From assembly GCF_019468565.1 (NCBI RefSeq), contig NZ_CP080521.1, positions 1,364,001 to 1,428,000 on the forward strand: a stretch of 64,000 nt of DNA. The letters are read 5' to 3'. Shown one piece after another: positions 48,233-56,299 of the stretch. The first letter of the stretch is position 1, and each line of letters begins with the position of its first letter. The position numbers were made by a program, and so were the translations under genes. This stretch comes from Pseudonocardia sp. DSM 110487 (GTDB lineage Bacteria > Actinomycetota > Actinomycetes > Mycobacteriales > Pseudonocardiaceae). The notes under the pieces are model-generated. The model was not told the origin of the DNA and did no database searches. It was given only the letters and a program-made list of their open reading frames with translations.

Positions 48233-49851
48233 GGCTGGCGCTGCAGACGCTTGCTGACCTTCCCGACCGCGGTGTAAGGGAATTCGTCGACGACCTCCAC
48301 GACATCGGGAAGTTTGAACGTGGCGAGCCCCCTCTCCCGCAGGAACCGACGCAGCTTGCCCAAGGTGAGATCGGCCGCGCTGTCCGGCGACCGGGGGATC
48401 AGGTACGCCTTGACGCGTTCGCCGAGGACCTCATCGTCGATACCGATCACGGAGGCATTGTGTACGCCGCGATGGGCGAGAAGCGCGTTCTCCAGTTCCT
48501 CGGGCGCGATCTTCTCTCCGCCACGGTTGATCTGGTCTTTCGACCGGCCCACCACCCTGATGAATCCACGCTCGTCTCGCTCGACGATGTCACCGGTGCG
48601 GTAGAAGCCATCGGTGGTGAAGGCCAGAGCGTTCTGCTCGGGGTTGCGATAGTAGCCGCGAATGACCGACGGCCCTCGCGTCAACAAGTGCCCGGGTACA
48701 CCGGGTGGCACGTCGTTCCCCTCGTCATCGACGACCCGGATCTCGTCGGCCTCGGAGGCCGGCCGGCCCTGGTACCGCACGCTGGTCGTCCGATCGACGT
48801 CGGCAGGATTGCTGACGACCAGGCCCTCACCCATCCCGAAGCTCTGGGACAGCTGTACGCCGAACTCCGGCTCGACCCGCCTCGCCACCTCTTCACTCAG
48901 TTTCGCCCCTCCGCACATGATCACCTCCAAGCTGGAGAGGTCATAGGCGTCGCGTAGCGAGGAGTTCAGCCAGGCCAGCAGGATCGGAGGCACCAGCGAC
49001 ACGCGGTTGACCTGGTGCTTCTCGATCAGCGGGAACGCCGCATCGGGGCTGCCGTTCGGTGCGATCACGATGGTGGCGCCCACGCTGAACGCACCGAGAA
49101 AGCCGGGCGAACGCGTCGACATGCTGTGGCAGATCGGTATGACCAGCAGATGCACCGTCCGGTCGGTGATGCCTCGTTCCCCAACGCTTCTCCGCAGCGC
49201 ATAGCCGTACGTATGATGAGTATGCGGCATCAGCTTCGGAACACCCGTCGTGCCACCTGACATCTGCAACAGTGCGACGTCCTGAGGGCTGCACCGTCGT
49301 ACGTGCTCGAGCGATCCTTTCGACAGCAACGCTTCGTACTCGGCGCCACCGCCGCGACGATCGAGGATGACGGTGTGTTCCAGATGGGGCCAGCGGTGCT
49401 TCAGGTCGGCAGCCATCGCTGCGAGATCGGTGCCGCTGTCCGAGGCGACCGTGATGTAAGCACGCGCCTGGGCGATGTCGATGAAATGCTCGATCTCAGC
49501 GCGACGGTGCGCGATGGGGGCGACGACGGGAACCACTCCGAGTTCCCACAGGGCGAAAACGAAGGCAATGTACTCATAGGTGTTGGGCAGATGCACCACC
49601 ACCCGATCTCCACGACTCAGCCCCAGGTCGTGCAGGCCGGCAGCGAGGCGCAGGATTTCGTCGGTGAGCTGTGCATAGCTCAACTGGGCGTCGCGGTCGA
49701 TGACCGCAAGCTTGTCGGGATAGCGCTCCGCGGTGGCGAACAGCAGCTCAGGAAGTGTCTGGTCGTGCCAGTATCCCTCGGCGATGTATGTGGCTGTCGT
49801 CTCCGGCGGAAACGGAACGACGCCGCCAAGGGGCAGCGGCTCGATGCTCAT
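48229..49851 (-). CDS. Aryl-acid adenylating enzyme (EntE/DhbE-like) with altered pocket
   Basis: 540 residues. Motifs: LLQMSGGTTGVPKLMPHTH (P-loop), SFGMGEGLV, RGYYRNPEQNALAF, YRTGDIVERD and GRSKDQINRGGEKIAPEE with the catalytic Lys in TAVGKVSKR. The alignment to EntE is nearly gap-free (for example PLIEKHQVN and LPAAHNYAMSSPG versus IPICHSMSTRSPG). At the two pocket positions called 235/236 in DhbE, the usual Asn and Tyr/Phe that hold the 2-hydroxybenzoate are Ser243 and Met244 here. It would form aryl-AMP and load the ArCP, but the acid may not be salicylate or 2,3-dihydroxybenzoate. Confidence 0.9.
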   Translation of the reverse strand: MSIEPLPLGGVVPFPPETTATYIAEGYWHDQTLPELLFATAERYPDKLAVIDRDAQLSYAQLTDEILRLAAGLHDLGLSRGDRVVVHLPNTYEYIAFVFALWELGVVPVVAPIAHRRAEIEHFIDIAQARAYITVASDSGTDLAAMAADLKHRWPHLEHTVILDRRGGGAEYEALLSKGSLEHVRRCSPQDVALLQMSGGTTGVPKLMPHTHHTYGYALRRSVGERGITDRTVHLLVIPICHSMSTRSPGFLGAFSVGATIVIAPNGSPDAAFPLIEKHQVNRVSLVPPILLAWLNSSLRDAYDLSSLEVIMCGGAKLSEEVARRVEPEFGVQLSQSFGMGEGLVVSNPADVDRTTSVRYQGRPASEADEIRVVDDEGNDVPPGVPGHLLTRGPSVIRGYYRNPEQNALAFTTDGFYRTGDIVERDERGFIRVVGRSKDQINRGGEKIAPEELENALLAHRGVHNASVIGIDDEVLGERVKAYLIPRSPDSAADLTLGKLRRFLRERGLATFKLPDVVEVVDEFPYTAVGKVSKRLQRQP

Positions 49852-49895
49852 TGGTCTCCCTTCGAGGGGGTGTCTGTCTCTCCCCGGTCGGCGCG

Positions 49896-50717
49896 CTAGG
49901 ACTGCGCGGCCAGGAAGTCGAGGATCAGCTGGTTGACCGTCTTCGGCCGCTCGAGGTAGCCGAAGTGGCCGGCATCGGGAACCTCGACGTACCGCGCGCC
50001 CGGTACGGCCTCGGCAACCTCACGGCACAGGAAGGTCGGGATCATCCGGTCGTCGGCGAATCCGATGACGAGCAGTGGATTCGTGATCGCGGTGTACGCC
50101 CCGAGCCGGTTCTCGAGCTGGGCGGACACCTCGAGCTGACCGCGCTCGCCGGAGTCCATCGGTCCCGCCGAGAACGCCAGTATGTCGAGCCAGTCGCGTG
50201 CCTTGCCGGCATCGCGCAATGTCGCGGGGGAGAGGTTCAAGATCGCATCGATCGCGGCCTTGTACTCCGCCGGCAACACCACGGACGTGTCGAACAGCTG
50301 TCGCTCGCCGGCGGTGAGACGCCGGTTCACCTCATCGAGCCGTCCGTGCGCCGCCATGGCGACTCCTCGTCGCACCAGCTCCGGGCGACTCAGCGCCAAC
50401 TCTTGTACGACGCGTGCGCCCAGTGACGTTCCGACCACGTGCGCGGGTCCACCGAGGTGCTCGATCAGTTGTGCGACGTCGTCGACGAGGTCGTTGATCG
50501 TCATGCGGGGATAGGCGGTGTCTGCCCGTCGAGGCGTCGGGCTGATCCCGCGGGCATCGAAGGTGGCCACCCGGTAGCCGGCGTCGACCAGCGCCGGGAC
50601 CTGATGCAAGGTCCACACGTGGCCGTTGGCGCCGGTGCCCATCACGAGTACGACGAGGTCGCCGTCGCCCACCACGTCGTACGTCAAGTCCAGGCCGTTG
50701 ACCGCAAGGGTCGGCAT
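49896..50717 (-). CDS. Alpha/beta hydrolase
   Basis: 273 residues from ATG 50717 (MPTLAVNGLDLTYDVVG); the longer frame to 50768 adds a poor N-terminus. The oxyanion region VLVMGTGANGHVW, nucleophile elbow VGTSLGARV (Ser), the acid in VIGFADDRMIP and His in DAGHFGYLERP form a full catalytic triad. It resembles menaquinone/haloperoxidase-type hydrolases such as 3-oxoadipate enol-lactonase. In this iron-regulated operon it could hydrolyse a precursor ester or thioester, proofread misloaded carriers, or cleave the siderophore. None of these can be chosen from sequence. Confidence 0.82.
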   Translation of the reverse strand: MPTLAVNGLDLTYDVVGDGDLVVLVMGTGANGHVWTLHQVPALVDAGYRVATFDARGISPTPRRADTAYPRMTINDLVDDVAQLIEHLGGPAHVVGTSLGARVVQELALSRPELVRRGVAMAAHGRLDEVNRRLTAGERQLFDTSVVLPAEYKAAIDAILNLSPATLRDAGKARDWLDILAFSAGPMDSGERGQLEVSAQLENRLGAYTAITNPLLVIGFADDRMIPTFLCREVAEAVPGARYVEVPDAGHFGYLERPKTVNQLILDFLAAQS

Positions 50718-50897
50718 CACGCACTCCCAGTTCGTAGGCGGCAGCTGCTGCAGCGACGGGAGCACCACATCGGACTTGGCGAGGCTGTCAACGAACGTGC
50801 GGTGGGTGAATCTTTCGGACAGCGCCGATACCGATTCGGTCGTCGAAGGGTCAGGTCGCGCGAAACGTCTGGGCCGGCACCCGTCGTTGATTCGTGT

Positions 50898-51644
50898 TCA
50901 GTCCAGGCTCAGCACGGCTTCGAGACCGACTGTCACTCCGGTGAGATTTGGGACGGCACGTAGCGCGGTCAGCACTCCGGGCATGAGGGACTCGCGCGTT
51001 CTGGAATCGTACCGCAGCGCCAGAATTTCGCCGTTGACTCCGAGCAGTACCTCTTGCGAGGACATGAACCCGCGGACTCGGATCGCGTGGACGCCGATTC
51101 CGTCGATCCGCCCGCCGCGCGTTCCATGTGGGTCGAGGTGGGTGGCATCCGGAGATGGAGCGCAACCCGCCTCAGAGCGAGCGCGAGCGATCCGTTCAGC
51201 CGTGTGCAGCGCCGTACCCGATGGGGCGTCCACCTTGTCCGGATGGTGCATCTCGACGATCTCGACGGACTCGAAGAACGGTGCGGCCTGGGTGGCGAAC
51301 CTGGTCAGGAGCACCGCACCTACCGAGAAGTTCGGAACGATGAACACGTTGACGTCGCCATGTTCGACGACGGCGGCGCGGATCTTCTCCACGGCGTCCT
51401 CGTCGAAGCCGGACGTCCCCACAACGACGTGAATCCCCTGCTCGATGCACCACTGGACCTGGTCGTGTGCAACGTCCGGCGGTGAGAACACGAGCACAGC
51501 TTCAGATTTCTGGTCGACGATGTCCTGCAGGTCATCACCAAGGTCTATCTCGGCAGCCACACTCATATCCGAGCTGGCCTCGATTGCGTGGACCGACGCC
51601 ACGCCCATACGCCCGCGGGCCCCCAACACGGCGATTCGAGTCAT
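50898..51644 (-). CDS. dapB: 4-hydroxy-tetrahydrodipicolinate reductase homologue
   Basis: 248 residues. The Rossmann start MTRIAVLGARGRMG leaves no room for a later start, and the catalytic motif EMHHPDKVDAPSGTAL keeps the His and Lys of DapB, so the enzyme should be active in reducing the DapA product with NAD(P)H. Here dapB heads a siderophore operon instead of standing with dapA/lysine genes, and an iron box ends on its start codon. It may supply a tetrahydrodipicolinate- or pyridine-type precursor, or reduce another cyclic imine. No dapA is present in the window. Confidence 0.9.
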   Translation of the reverse strand: MTRIAVLGARGRMGVASVHAIEASSDMSVAAEIDLGDDLQDIVDQKSEAVLVFSPPDVAHDQVQWCIEQGIHVVVGTSGFDEDAVEKIRAAVVEHGDVNVFIVPNFSVGAVLLTRFATQAAPFFESVEIVEMHHPDKVDAPSGTALHTAERIARARSEAGCAPSPDATHLDPHGTRGGRIDGIGVHAIRVRGFMSSQEVLLGVNGEILALRYDSRTRESLMPGVLTALRAVPNLTGVTVGLEAVLSLD

Positions 51645-51662
51645 GAGGTTAGCATACCCTAA
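51644..51662 (-). promoter_or_regulatory. Strong candidate iron box at the dapB start
   Basis: Read on the minus strand, TTAGGGTATGCTAACCTCA matches 16 of 19 positions of the IdeR/DmdR consensus, the best match in the window. Its last base is the A of the dapB ATG. Because DtxR-type repressors bind near the -10 region or transcription start, the mRNA is probably leaderless or nearly so. Confidence 0.75.
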
Positions 51663-51772
51663 GTAGCTCGACTGACGCTAGCCCCGGCGCTTCATAAGTC
51701 GCGCGGCGCGTCTGGGTCGGGATTGCCGAAAGTGCCCTCCTGTCAGGAGATGCTTGACTTGTTGAGCGGCCA

Positions 51773-52666
51773 CTACCCCTGACGTCGGTCCCTGCCCAAT
51801 GGCACCACGTGCGGCGTGCCGGTCACGGGGTCGGGGACGACGAGGCAGCGCAGGCCGAACACCTCATCGACGAGTTCGGCGGTCACGATCTCCTCTGGGG
51901 ACCCCTCGGCGACGACCGCGCCGTCCTTCATGGCGATCAGGTGCGTGCCGAAGCGCGCGGCGTGGTTGAGGTCGTGGAGAACGGCGACCAGGGTGTGGCC
52001 GACGTGGTTGAGGTCGGTGAACAGCTCGAGCAGCTCGATCTGATGCGTGATGTCGAGGAAGGTCGTGGGCTCGTCCAGCAGCAGGATGTCGGTGTGCTGG
52101 GCGAGCACCATCGCCACCCACACTCGTTGCCGCTGACCGCCCGAGAGTTCGTCCACGAGCCGTCCAGAAAGGTCGGTGACGGCGGCGGCGTCCATCGCCC
52201 CCAGCACGGCCTGCTCGTCGGCGTCGGTCCACTGCCGGACCAGCTTCTGGTAGGGATACCGGCCTCGGGCCACGAGGTCGGCGACCGTGATCCCGTCCGG
52301 TGCGATCGAGGTCTGCGGCAGCAGCCCGATCCGCCGCGCCACCTCTTTGGTCTTGTAGGACCGGATGTCCGCCCCGTCGAGGACGACCTGCCCTGCGGAG
52401 GGCTTGAGCAGCCGGGACAGCCCGCGCAGCAGTGTGGACTTGCCACACGCGTTCGGTCCTACGATCACCGTGAATGACTGGTCCGGGATCGACACCGACA
52501 GATCCCTGGAGATGGCGCGCCTGTCGTAGCCGATCGTCGCGGCATCGACGTGCAGGCGGGACTGCCCTTGTGGCCCTGTGGTAGAGGCGCCGGCCGCGAG
52601 GGGATCGGTCATGGTTGAGAGGTCTTTCGACGTCACGGAACGGATAGGGCCGATGGATGAGTTCAC
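51773..52666 (-). CDS. fepC: Ferri-siderophore ABC ATPase, FepC type
   Basis: 297 residues from GTG 52666, overlapping the previous stop (GTGA); ATG 52612 is an alternative start. Walker A GPNACGKST, signature LSGGQRQRVWVAMVLAQ and Walker B ILLLDEPTTFLD are intact and typical of FepC/FhuC ATPases, including PYQKL and TFLDITHQIELL. It powers import of iron-siderophore with the FepD/FepG permeases. Last gene of the operon. Confidence 0.94.
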   Translation of the reverse strand: MNSSIGPIRSVTSKDLSTMTDPLAAGASTTGPQGQSRLHVDAATIGYDRRAISRDLSVSIPDQSFTVIVGPNACGKSTLLRGLSRLLKPSAGQVVLDGADIRSYKTKEVARRIGLLPQTSIAPDGITVADLVARGRYPYQKLVRQWTDADEQAVLGAMDAAAVTDLSGRLVDELSGGQRQRVWVAMVLAQHTDILLLDEPTTFLDITHQIELLELFTDLNHVGHTLVAVLHDLNHAARFGTHLIAMKDGAVVAEGSPEEIVTAELVDEVFGLRCLVVPDPVTGTPHVVPLGRDRRQG

Positions 52667-53748
52667 ACGCGTGTCCTCGCTTCGGCGAACAGCAGCCAGC
52701 CGAGGTAGCCGCCGCCGATCATCACTGTGATCACGCCGACCGGCAGCGGAGTCGGGGCGACGTGCTGCGCGCCGAAGTCCGCCGCACCCAGCATCAGGGC
52801 GCCCACGAAAGCAGCGGGCGCGAGGGTGATTCCGGCCGTGCGGGCGAGCCTGCGGGCGATCTGCGGAGCCGCGAGAGCGATGAACGCGATAGGCCCGGAC
52901 GCCGCGGTGACCGTCGCCGTCAACGCCACCCCCACGACGATCAGGCCCAGCCGGGCGACCGCGATCCGCACCCCCTGAGAAGCGGCGGTGTCGTCACCCA
53001 GCTCCATCTGCCGCATTGGCCGGCTCAGCATCCCTGCCAGCATCAACAGCGCGGCGATGAGGGCGCCCCCGATCGCGACCTGATCCCAGCTCACCCCGTT
53101 GAGCGAGCCGGCGCCCCAGACGGCTGCGGCCATCGCCACTTCCAGTTCGGCCTTGAGGATCATCCACGTGTTCAACGACGCCAGCATCGCTGACACGGCG
53201 ATGCCCACGATGATCAACCGGAACCCCTGGACGCCACGTCGGTAGGCGAACACGTACACGAGCACGGCAGTCGCGATTCCACCGGTCAGAGCACCAGCGG
53301 CGACACTCGTGTAGGAACCGCCGACGACAAGTAGCACGACCAGCGCGCCGGTGTAGGAGCCGGACGAGAACCCGATCACGTCCGGGCTGGCGAGCGGGTT
53401 GCGCATCAACGATTGGAACATCGCTCCGCTGACGCCCAGAGCTGCGCCGAACACCACCGTCGCAGCCACTCGCGGGAGCCGCCACTCCACCACGATGTCG
53501 TGCACGAGGCCGGTCTCCCCGCCGGTCAGTGCGGAGACCACCTGGGCGATGCTGAGTTGATACGACCCCGTCGCCAGGGTCAGCAGCGCCATCGCGCCCT
53601 CTGCGAAGGCAAGCGCGACGCAGACAACCACACTGCGCAGATCCATCCGCACGCCAACTCGGCGTCGTCTCACCACGAGTGTTCGACGCCCGAAGTCCAC
53701 TCGGTTCTCGCTCGTCGAGCGGGCGATGAGAGACGAGACGACGATCAT
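52663..53748 (-). CDS. fepG: Ferri-siderophore ABC permease, FepG type
   Basis: About 361 residues from ATG 53748, overlapping the FepD stop; the open frame continues upstream to 54957 only as a shadow of fepD. It has the FecCD permease pattern: RLPRVAATVVFGAALGVSGAMFQSLMRNPLASPDVIGFSSG, then GPIAFIALAAPQIARRLA and LPVGVITVMIGGGYLGWLL, about nine to ten membrane helices. It forms the channel with the FepD-like protein. Confidence 0.93.
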   Translation of the reverse strand: MIVVSSLIARSTSENRVDFGRRTLVVRRRRVGVRMDLRSVVVCVALAFAEGAMALLTLATGSYQLSIAQVVSALTGGETGLVHDIVVEWRLPRVAATVVFGAALGVSGAMFQSLMRNPLASPDVIGFSSGSYTGALVVLLVVGGSYTSVAAGALTGGIATAVLVYVFAYRRGVQGFRLIIVGIAVSAMLASLNTWMILKAELEVAMAAAVWGAGSLNGVSWDQVAIGGALIAALLMLAGMLSRPMRQMELGDDTAASQGVRIAVARLGLIVVGVALTATVTAASGPIAFIALAAPQIARRLARTAGITLAPAAFVGALMLGAADFGAQHVAPTPLPVGVITVMIGGGYLGWLLFAEARTRV

Positions 53749-54800
53749 AGCCCGCTCGCTTTCCTGCGCCGAACCAGAGCGATCAGCACGGGCGCGCCCA
53801 CGAATGCAGTGACGATGCCGACCGGAATCTCGCCCGGGTGCAGGATGATTCGTCCGAGAATGTCGGAAGCCAGTAACAGGCTCGGGGCCAGCAGCACGCT
53901 GTAAGCAAGGATCCAGCGTTGATGTGGGCCGACGAACCAGCGCGCGACGTGGGGAACCATCAGTCCGACGAACCCGATCGGCCCGGCGATCGCGGTCGCC
54001 CCACCGGCCAGCAGCGTGATCGCCGCCACGGCGAGCGCCCGGGTGCGCACCAGCCGGACCCCCTGCGACGCGGCCAGCTCGTCGCCCAGTGCCATCGCAT
54101 TGAGCGCCCCGGCCACGATCAGTGCCAGCGCGAGCGCGACGGCCAGGAACGGCAGCACCGGCCACACGATGTCCAGTGGGCGTTCCGCGATCGAGCCGGA
54201 ACGCCAGCCGCGCATCTGATCGAAGGCGTCGGGGTTCGTCAGCGTCAGAGCCGACGTGGCACCTCCGAGCACCGCACTGACCGAGAACCCCGCCAGCACC
54301 ATCACGACCGGCGACTGACCGCGTCTCGTCGACCCCACCGCGAGCACTATGACCGTGACGATCAGCGCCCCCGCGAAAGCGAACCACATGTAGCCGCGGA
54401 GGTCTCGGATTCCGAGCACACCCACGGCGACCGTCACTGCGAAGGACGCCCCCGTGTTGACACCGAGGATGCCCGGCTCGGCGAGGGGATTGCGGGTGAG
54501 CGCCTGGATCAATGCGCCCGAAATGCCGAGCGCCGCGCCGACGGCGAGCCCGACGATCGTTCGCGGCACTCTCAGATCGCGAACCGCGTATTGATCGGGG
54601 TCGGCCGACGGGTAGAACAGCGCATCCCGGATCACGGTGAGTGGTATCGCCTTGGATCCGACCATGATGCTGAGCACCGTCAGGATCATCAACGCCACGA
54701 GCGCAGTGACCAGCCCCGCAATACGGCGGCGGCGGTGTGCGTCCGAAGGGGCCGGCTCGTTTCTGAGAGTCGTCGCCCTCGCCTCGTTCGTGAGCGTCAT
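53745..54800 (-). CDS. fepD: Ferri-siderophore ABC permease, FepD type
   Basis: ATG 54800 overlaps the stop of the binding-protein gene (ATGA), so it is chosen over the open frame to 54884. About 351 residues, FecCD family: RVPRTIVGLAVGAALGISGALIQALTRNPLAEPGILGVNTGASF, GPIGFVGLMVPHVARWFVGP and IPVGIVTAFVGAPVLIALVRR. Paralogous to the FepG-like gene downstream. Confidence 0.93.
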   Translation of the reverse strand: MTLTNEARATTLRNEPAPSDAHRRRRIAGLVTALVALMILTVLSIMVGSKAIPLTVIRDALFYPSADPDQYAVRDLRVPRTIVGLAVGAALGISGALIQALTRNPLAEPGILGVNTGASFAVTVAVGVLGIRDLRGYMWFAFAGALIVTVIVLAVGSTRRGQSPVVMVLAGFSVSAVLGGATSALTLTNPDAFDQMRGWRSGSIAERPLDIVWPVLPFLAVALALALIVAGALNAMALGDELAASQGVRLVRTRALAVAAITLLAGGATAIAGPIGFVGLMVPHVARWFVGPHQRWILAYSVLLAPSLLLASDILGRIILHPGEIPVGIVTAFVGAPVLIALVRRRKASGL

Positions 54801-55801
54801 CCGGCCGCGGGGAGCGTTCCGAGCGCCTCCTTGAGCGACTCCAGGTTGACGATCTTGCTCGAATAGGTCGACGTTCGGTCGCACTGAACTCCGAGTGCTC
54901 GACCGTCGTTGCTCTGCGGAATTGACCGCCAGATGTTGGTCTCCAGGACCGGTGCAAATTCGGGTGTCACTGCCCCATCGGCGCCGAGGGGGTAGATGAT
55001 CACGTCAGCATCCGCCACAGTGTCGCTGAGTTGTTCAACGGACAGTTCCACGCTGATGTCCCCGTCGGCCGGAGCTTCGGGCACGATCTCCAGCCCGGCA
55101 TCCTCGGCATAGGTCGTGCAGTACGAGCCGGGGTACTCCATGTTGAGCACTCCGGCCTCCGGGGTGAACTTTCCCCCCCAGCGGTTCAGCACCATGAAGG
55201 TTGTGGATGTGAGGAGCTCGGAGTACTCGCCGTTGATCTCGGTGACGAGGGTGTCGTATCGGGCCTTGCCGTCCGCGAAGGTGCCGAGCTCGCCGACCGC
55301 ATTGGCAAGTCGCTCGGTCTGGGTCTTCCAATTTGTATTGCTGAGCTCGATGTAGATGGTCGGGGCGATCGATTGGAACCTCTCCTCGTTGTACTTGCCT
55401 CCCTCCCACACGTGTGCGGGATCGTAGATGACAATGAGGTCCGGCCTGAGGCTCGCGACCTTCTCGTAGTCGACCTCATCACCGACATCGACTGCGGCGT
55501 CGTTGACCTGCCCCGCCTCCGGAGGGAGCCATGCAAGTTCACTTTCCGTAGCCTTTGGTCCCAATCCGACCGGCTCGACGCCGAGGCTCAGATAGATCGG
55601 GGCCTGGCCGATCGCGACGATCCGCTGCGGATCGGCGGGGATCTCGATCGTGCCGTTGTCGGCCTCGAAGCTGCGCATCGCTCCGGTGGTGTCGCCCGGG
55701 GCGTCGCTGGAACTGCCGCAGCCCGTGAGGACGAGGGCGGCGCTCAGGATTGCGCCGGCCAGGGCAGCGCCGCGTCGTCTCAGGAGGGAGGTCATGGTCA
55801 T
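54797..55801 (-). CDS. fepB: Ferri-siderophore-binding lipoprotein, FepB/FecB type
   Basis: 334 residues from ATG 55801 (55795 is possible); the frame upstream belongs to a pseudogene region. The signal peptide has lipobox LTGC followed by a Ser-rich linker. The mature part is a class III periplasmic-binding fold: IPADPQRIVAIGQAPIYLSL, ASLRPDLIVIYDPAHVWEGG, YNEERFQSIAPTIYIEL and ADADVIIYPLG. It captures the iron-loaded siderophore outside the cell. First intact gene of the fepBDGC unit; transcription probably begins near the iron box at 56245. Confidence 0.92.
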   Translation of the reverse strand: MTMTSLLRRRGAALAGAILSAALVLTGCGSSSDAPGDTTGAMRSFEADNGTIEIPADPQRIVAIGQAPIYLSLGVEPVGLGPKATESELAWLPPEAGQVNDAAVDVGDEVDYEKVASLRPDLIVIYDPAHVWEGGKYNEERFQSIAPTIYIELSNTNWKTQTERLANAVGELGTFADGKARYDTLVTEINGEYSELLTSTTFMVLNRWGGKFTPEAGVLNMEYPGSYCTTYAEDAGLEIVPEAPADGDISVELSVEQLSDTVADADVIIYPLGADGAVTPEFAPVLETNIWRSIPQSNDGRALGVQCDRTSTYSSKIVNLESLKEALGTLPAAG

Positions 55802-55838
55802 GGATGGGCTCTTCTTCTGTTCTTCGGGAGCGGAGGGG

Positions 55839-56168
55839 TCAGTTGGTGTCTGCAGGTATGAGTTCGTGAATGGGGGTTCCCGTGCGACGGTGTGCGTCGT
55901 GCTGCGAATGAGTCCGGCTCGGGCAATCCCGCACGGCCGTGTGTTCCCCGGCGAGCCACGCGAACGGCCGACCGTCCCATCAGGCGTCGTCCTCGACCGC
56001 GTCCCGGAGGAGCGTGATCGTGCCCGTCCAGGCGCCATCGCGCGCCGGAAGCTGCCCGTCGCCCAGCGTGATCCGTCGCATCCCGGGAGTCAGGTCCACC
56101 ACCCGGACGACCTCGACCTCACGGAGGGTCAGGGAGTGCACGGTGACCCGGCGCGAGGTCCTCGGCAT
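55839..56168 (-). pseudogene. Decayed second copy of the siderophore-interacting/methyltransferase gene
   Basis: From ATG 56168 the frame reads MPRTSRRVTVHSLTLREVEV and DLTPGMRRITL, matching the start of the intact gene at 31643. It then jumps to ITLLRDAVEDDA (intact copy: TTLLRDAVKNSE), meets a TGA at 55980-55982, continues in the same frame with GRPFAWLAGEHTAVRD, and jumps again to GTPIHELIPADTN, matching the intact C-terminus GTRIHELVPANAR. Two large internal deletions and one stop make it non-functional. It lies between the fepB gene and an iron box. Confidence 0.85.
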
Positions 56169-56244
56169 GCTGGCGACGGGCCTTTCTGGTCGGTCGGGGT
56201 GACGAGGCCGCGCTCCAGCAACGGCGGGAGGCCCCTCGTCCACA

Positions 56245-56263
56245 TTAGGTAATCCTTACCTCT
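56245..56263. promoter_or_regulatory. Candidate iron box between fepB unit and second AraC regulator
   Basis: TTAGGTAATCCTTACCTCT contains a perfect inverted repeat AGGTAA-TCC-TTACCT and keeps the outer halves of the IdeR consensus. It lies 37 bp before the AraC gene and 77 bp before the start of the pseudogene that precedes fepB, so it can act in both directions. Confidence 0.6.
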
Positions 56264-56299
56264 AGGGCCGTGCGCAGCCTGCCGTATAGTTATGGTGCG

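Noticed and set aside
53749..54957. Long open frame upstream of fepG on the minus strand
   Set aside because: It is a shadow of fepD in another frame with arginine-rich, non-membrane sequence; fepG starts at 53748 with a 4-bp overlap.
56038..56168. N-terminal extension of fepB up to 56038
   Set aside because: The extra residues come from the decayed SIP copy in another frame; the lipoprotein signal begins at 55801.
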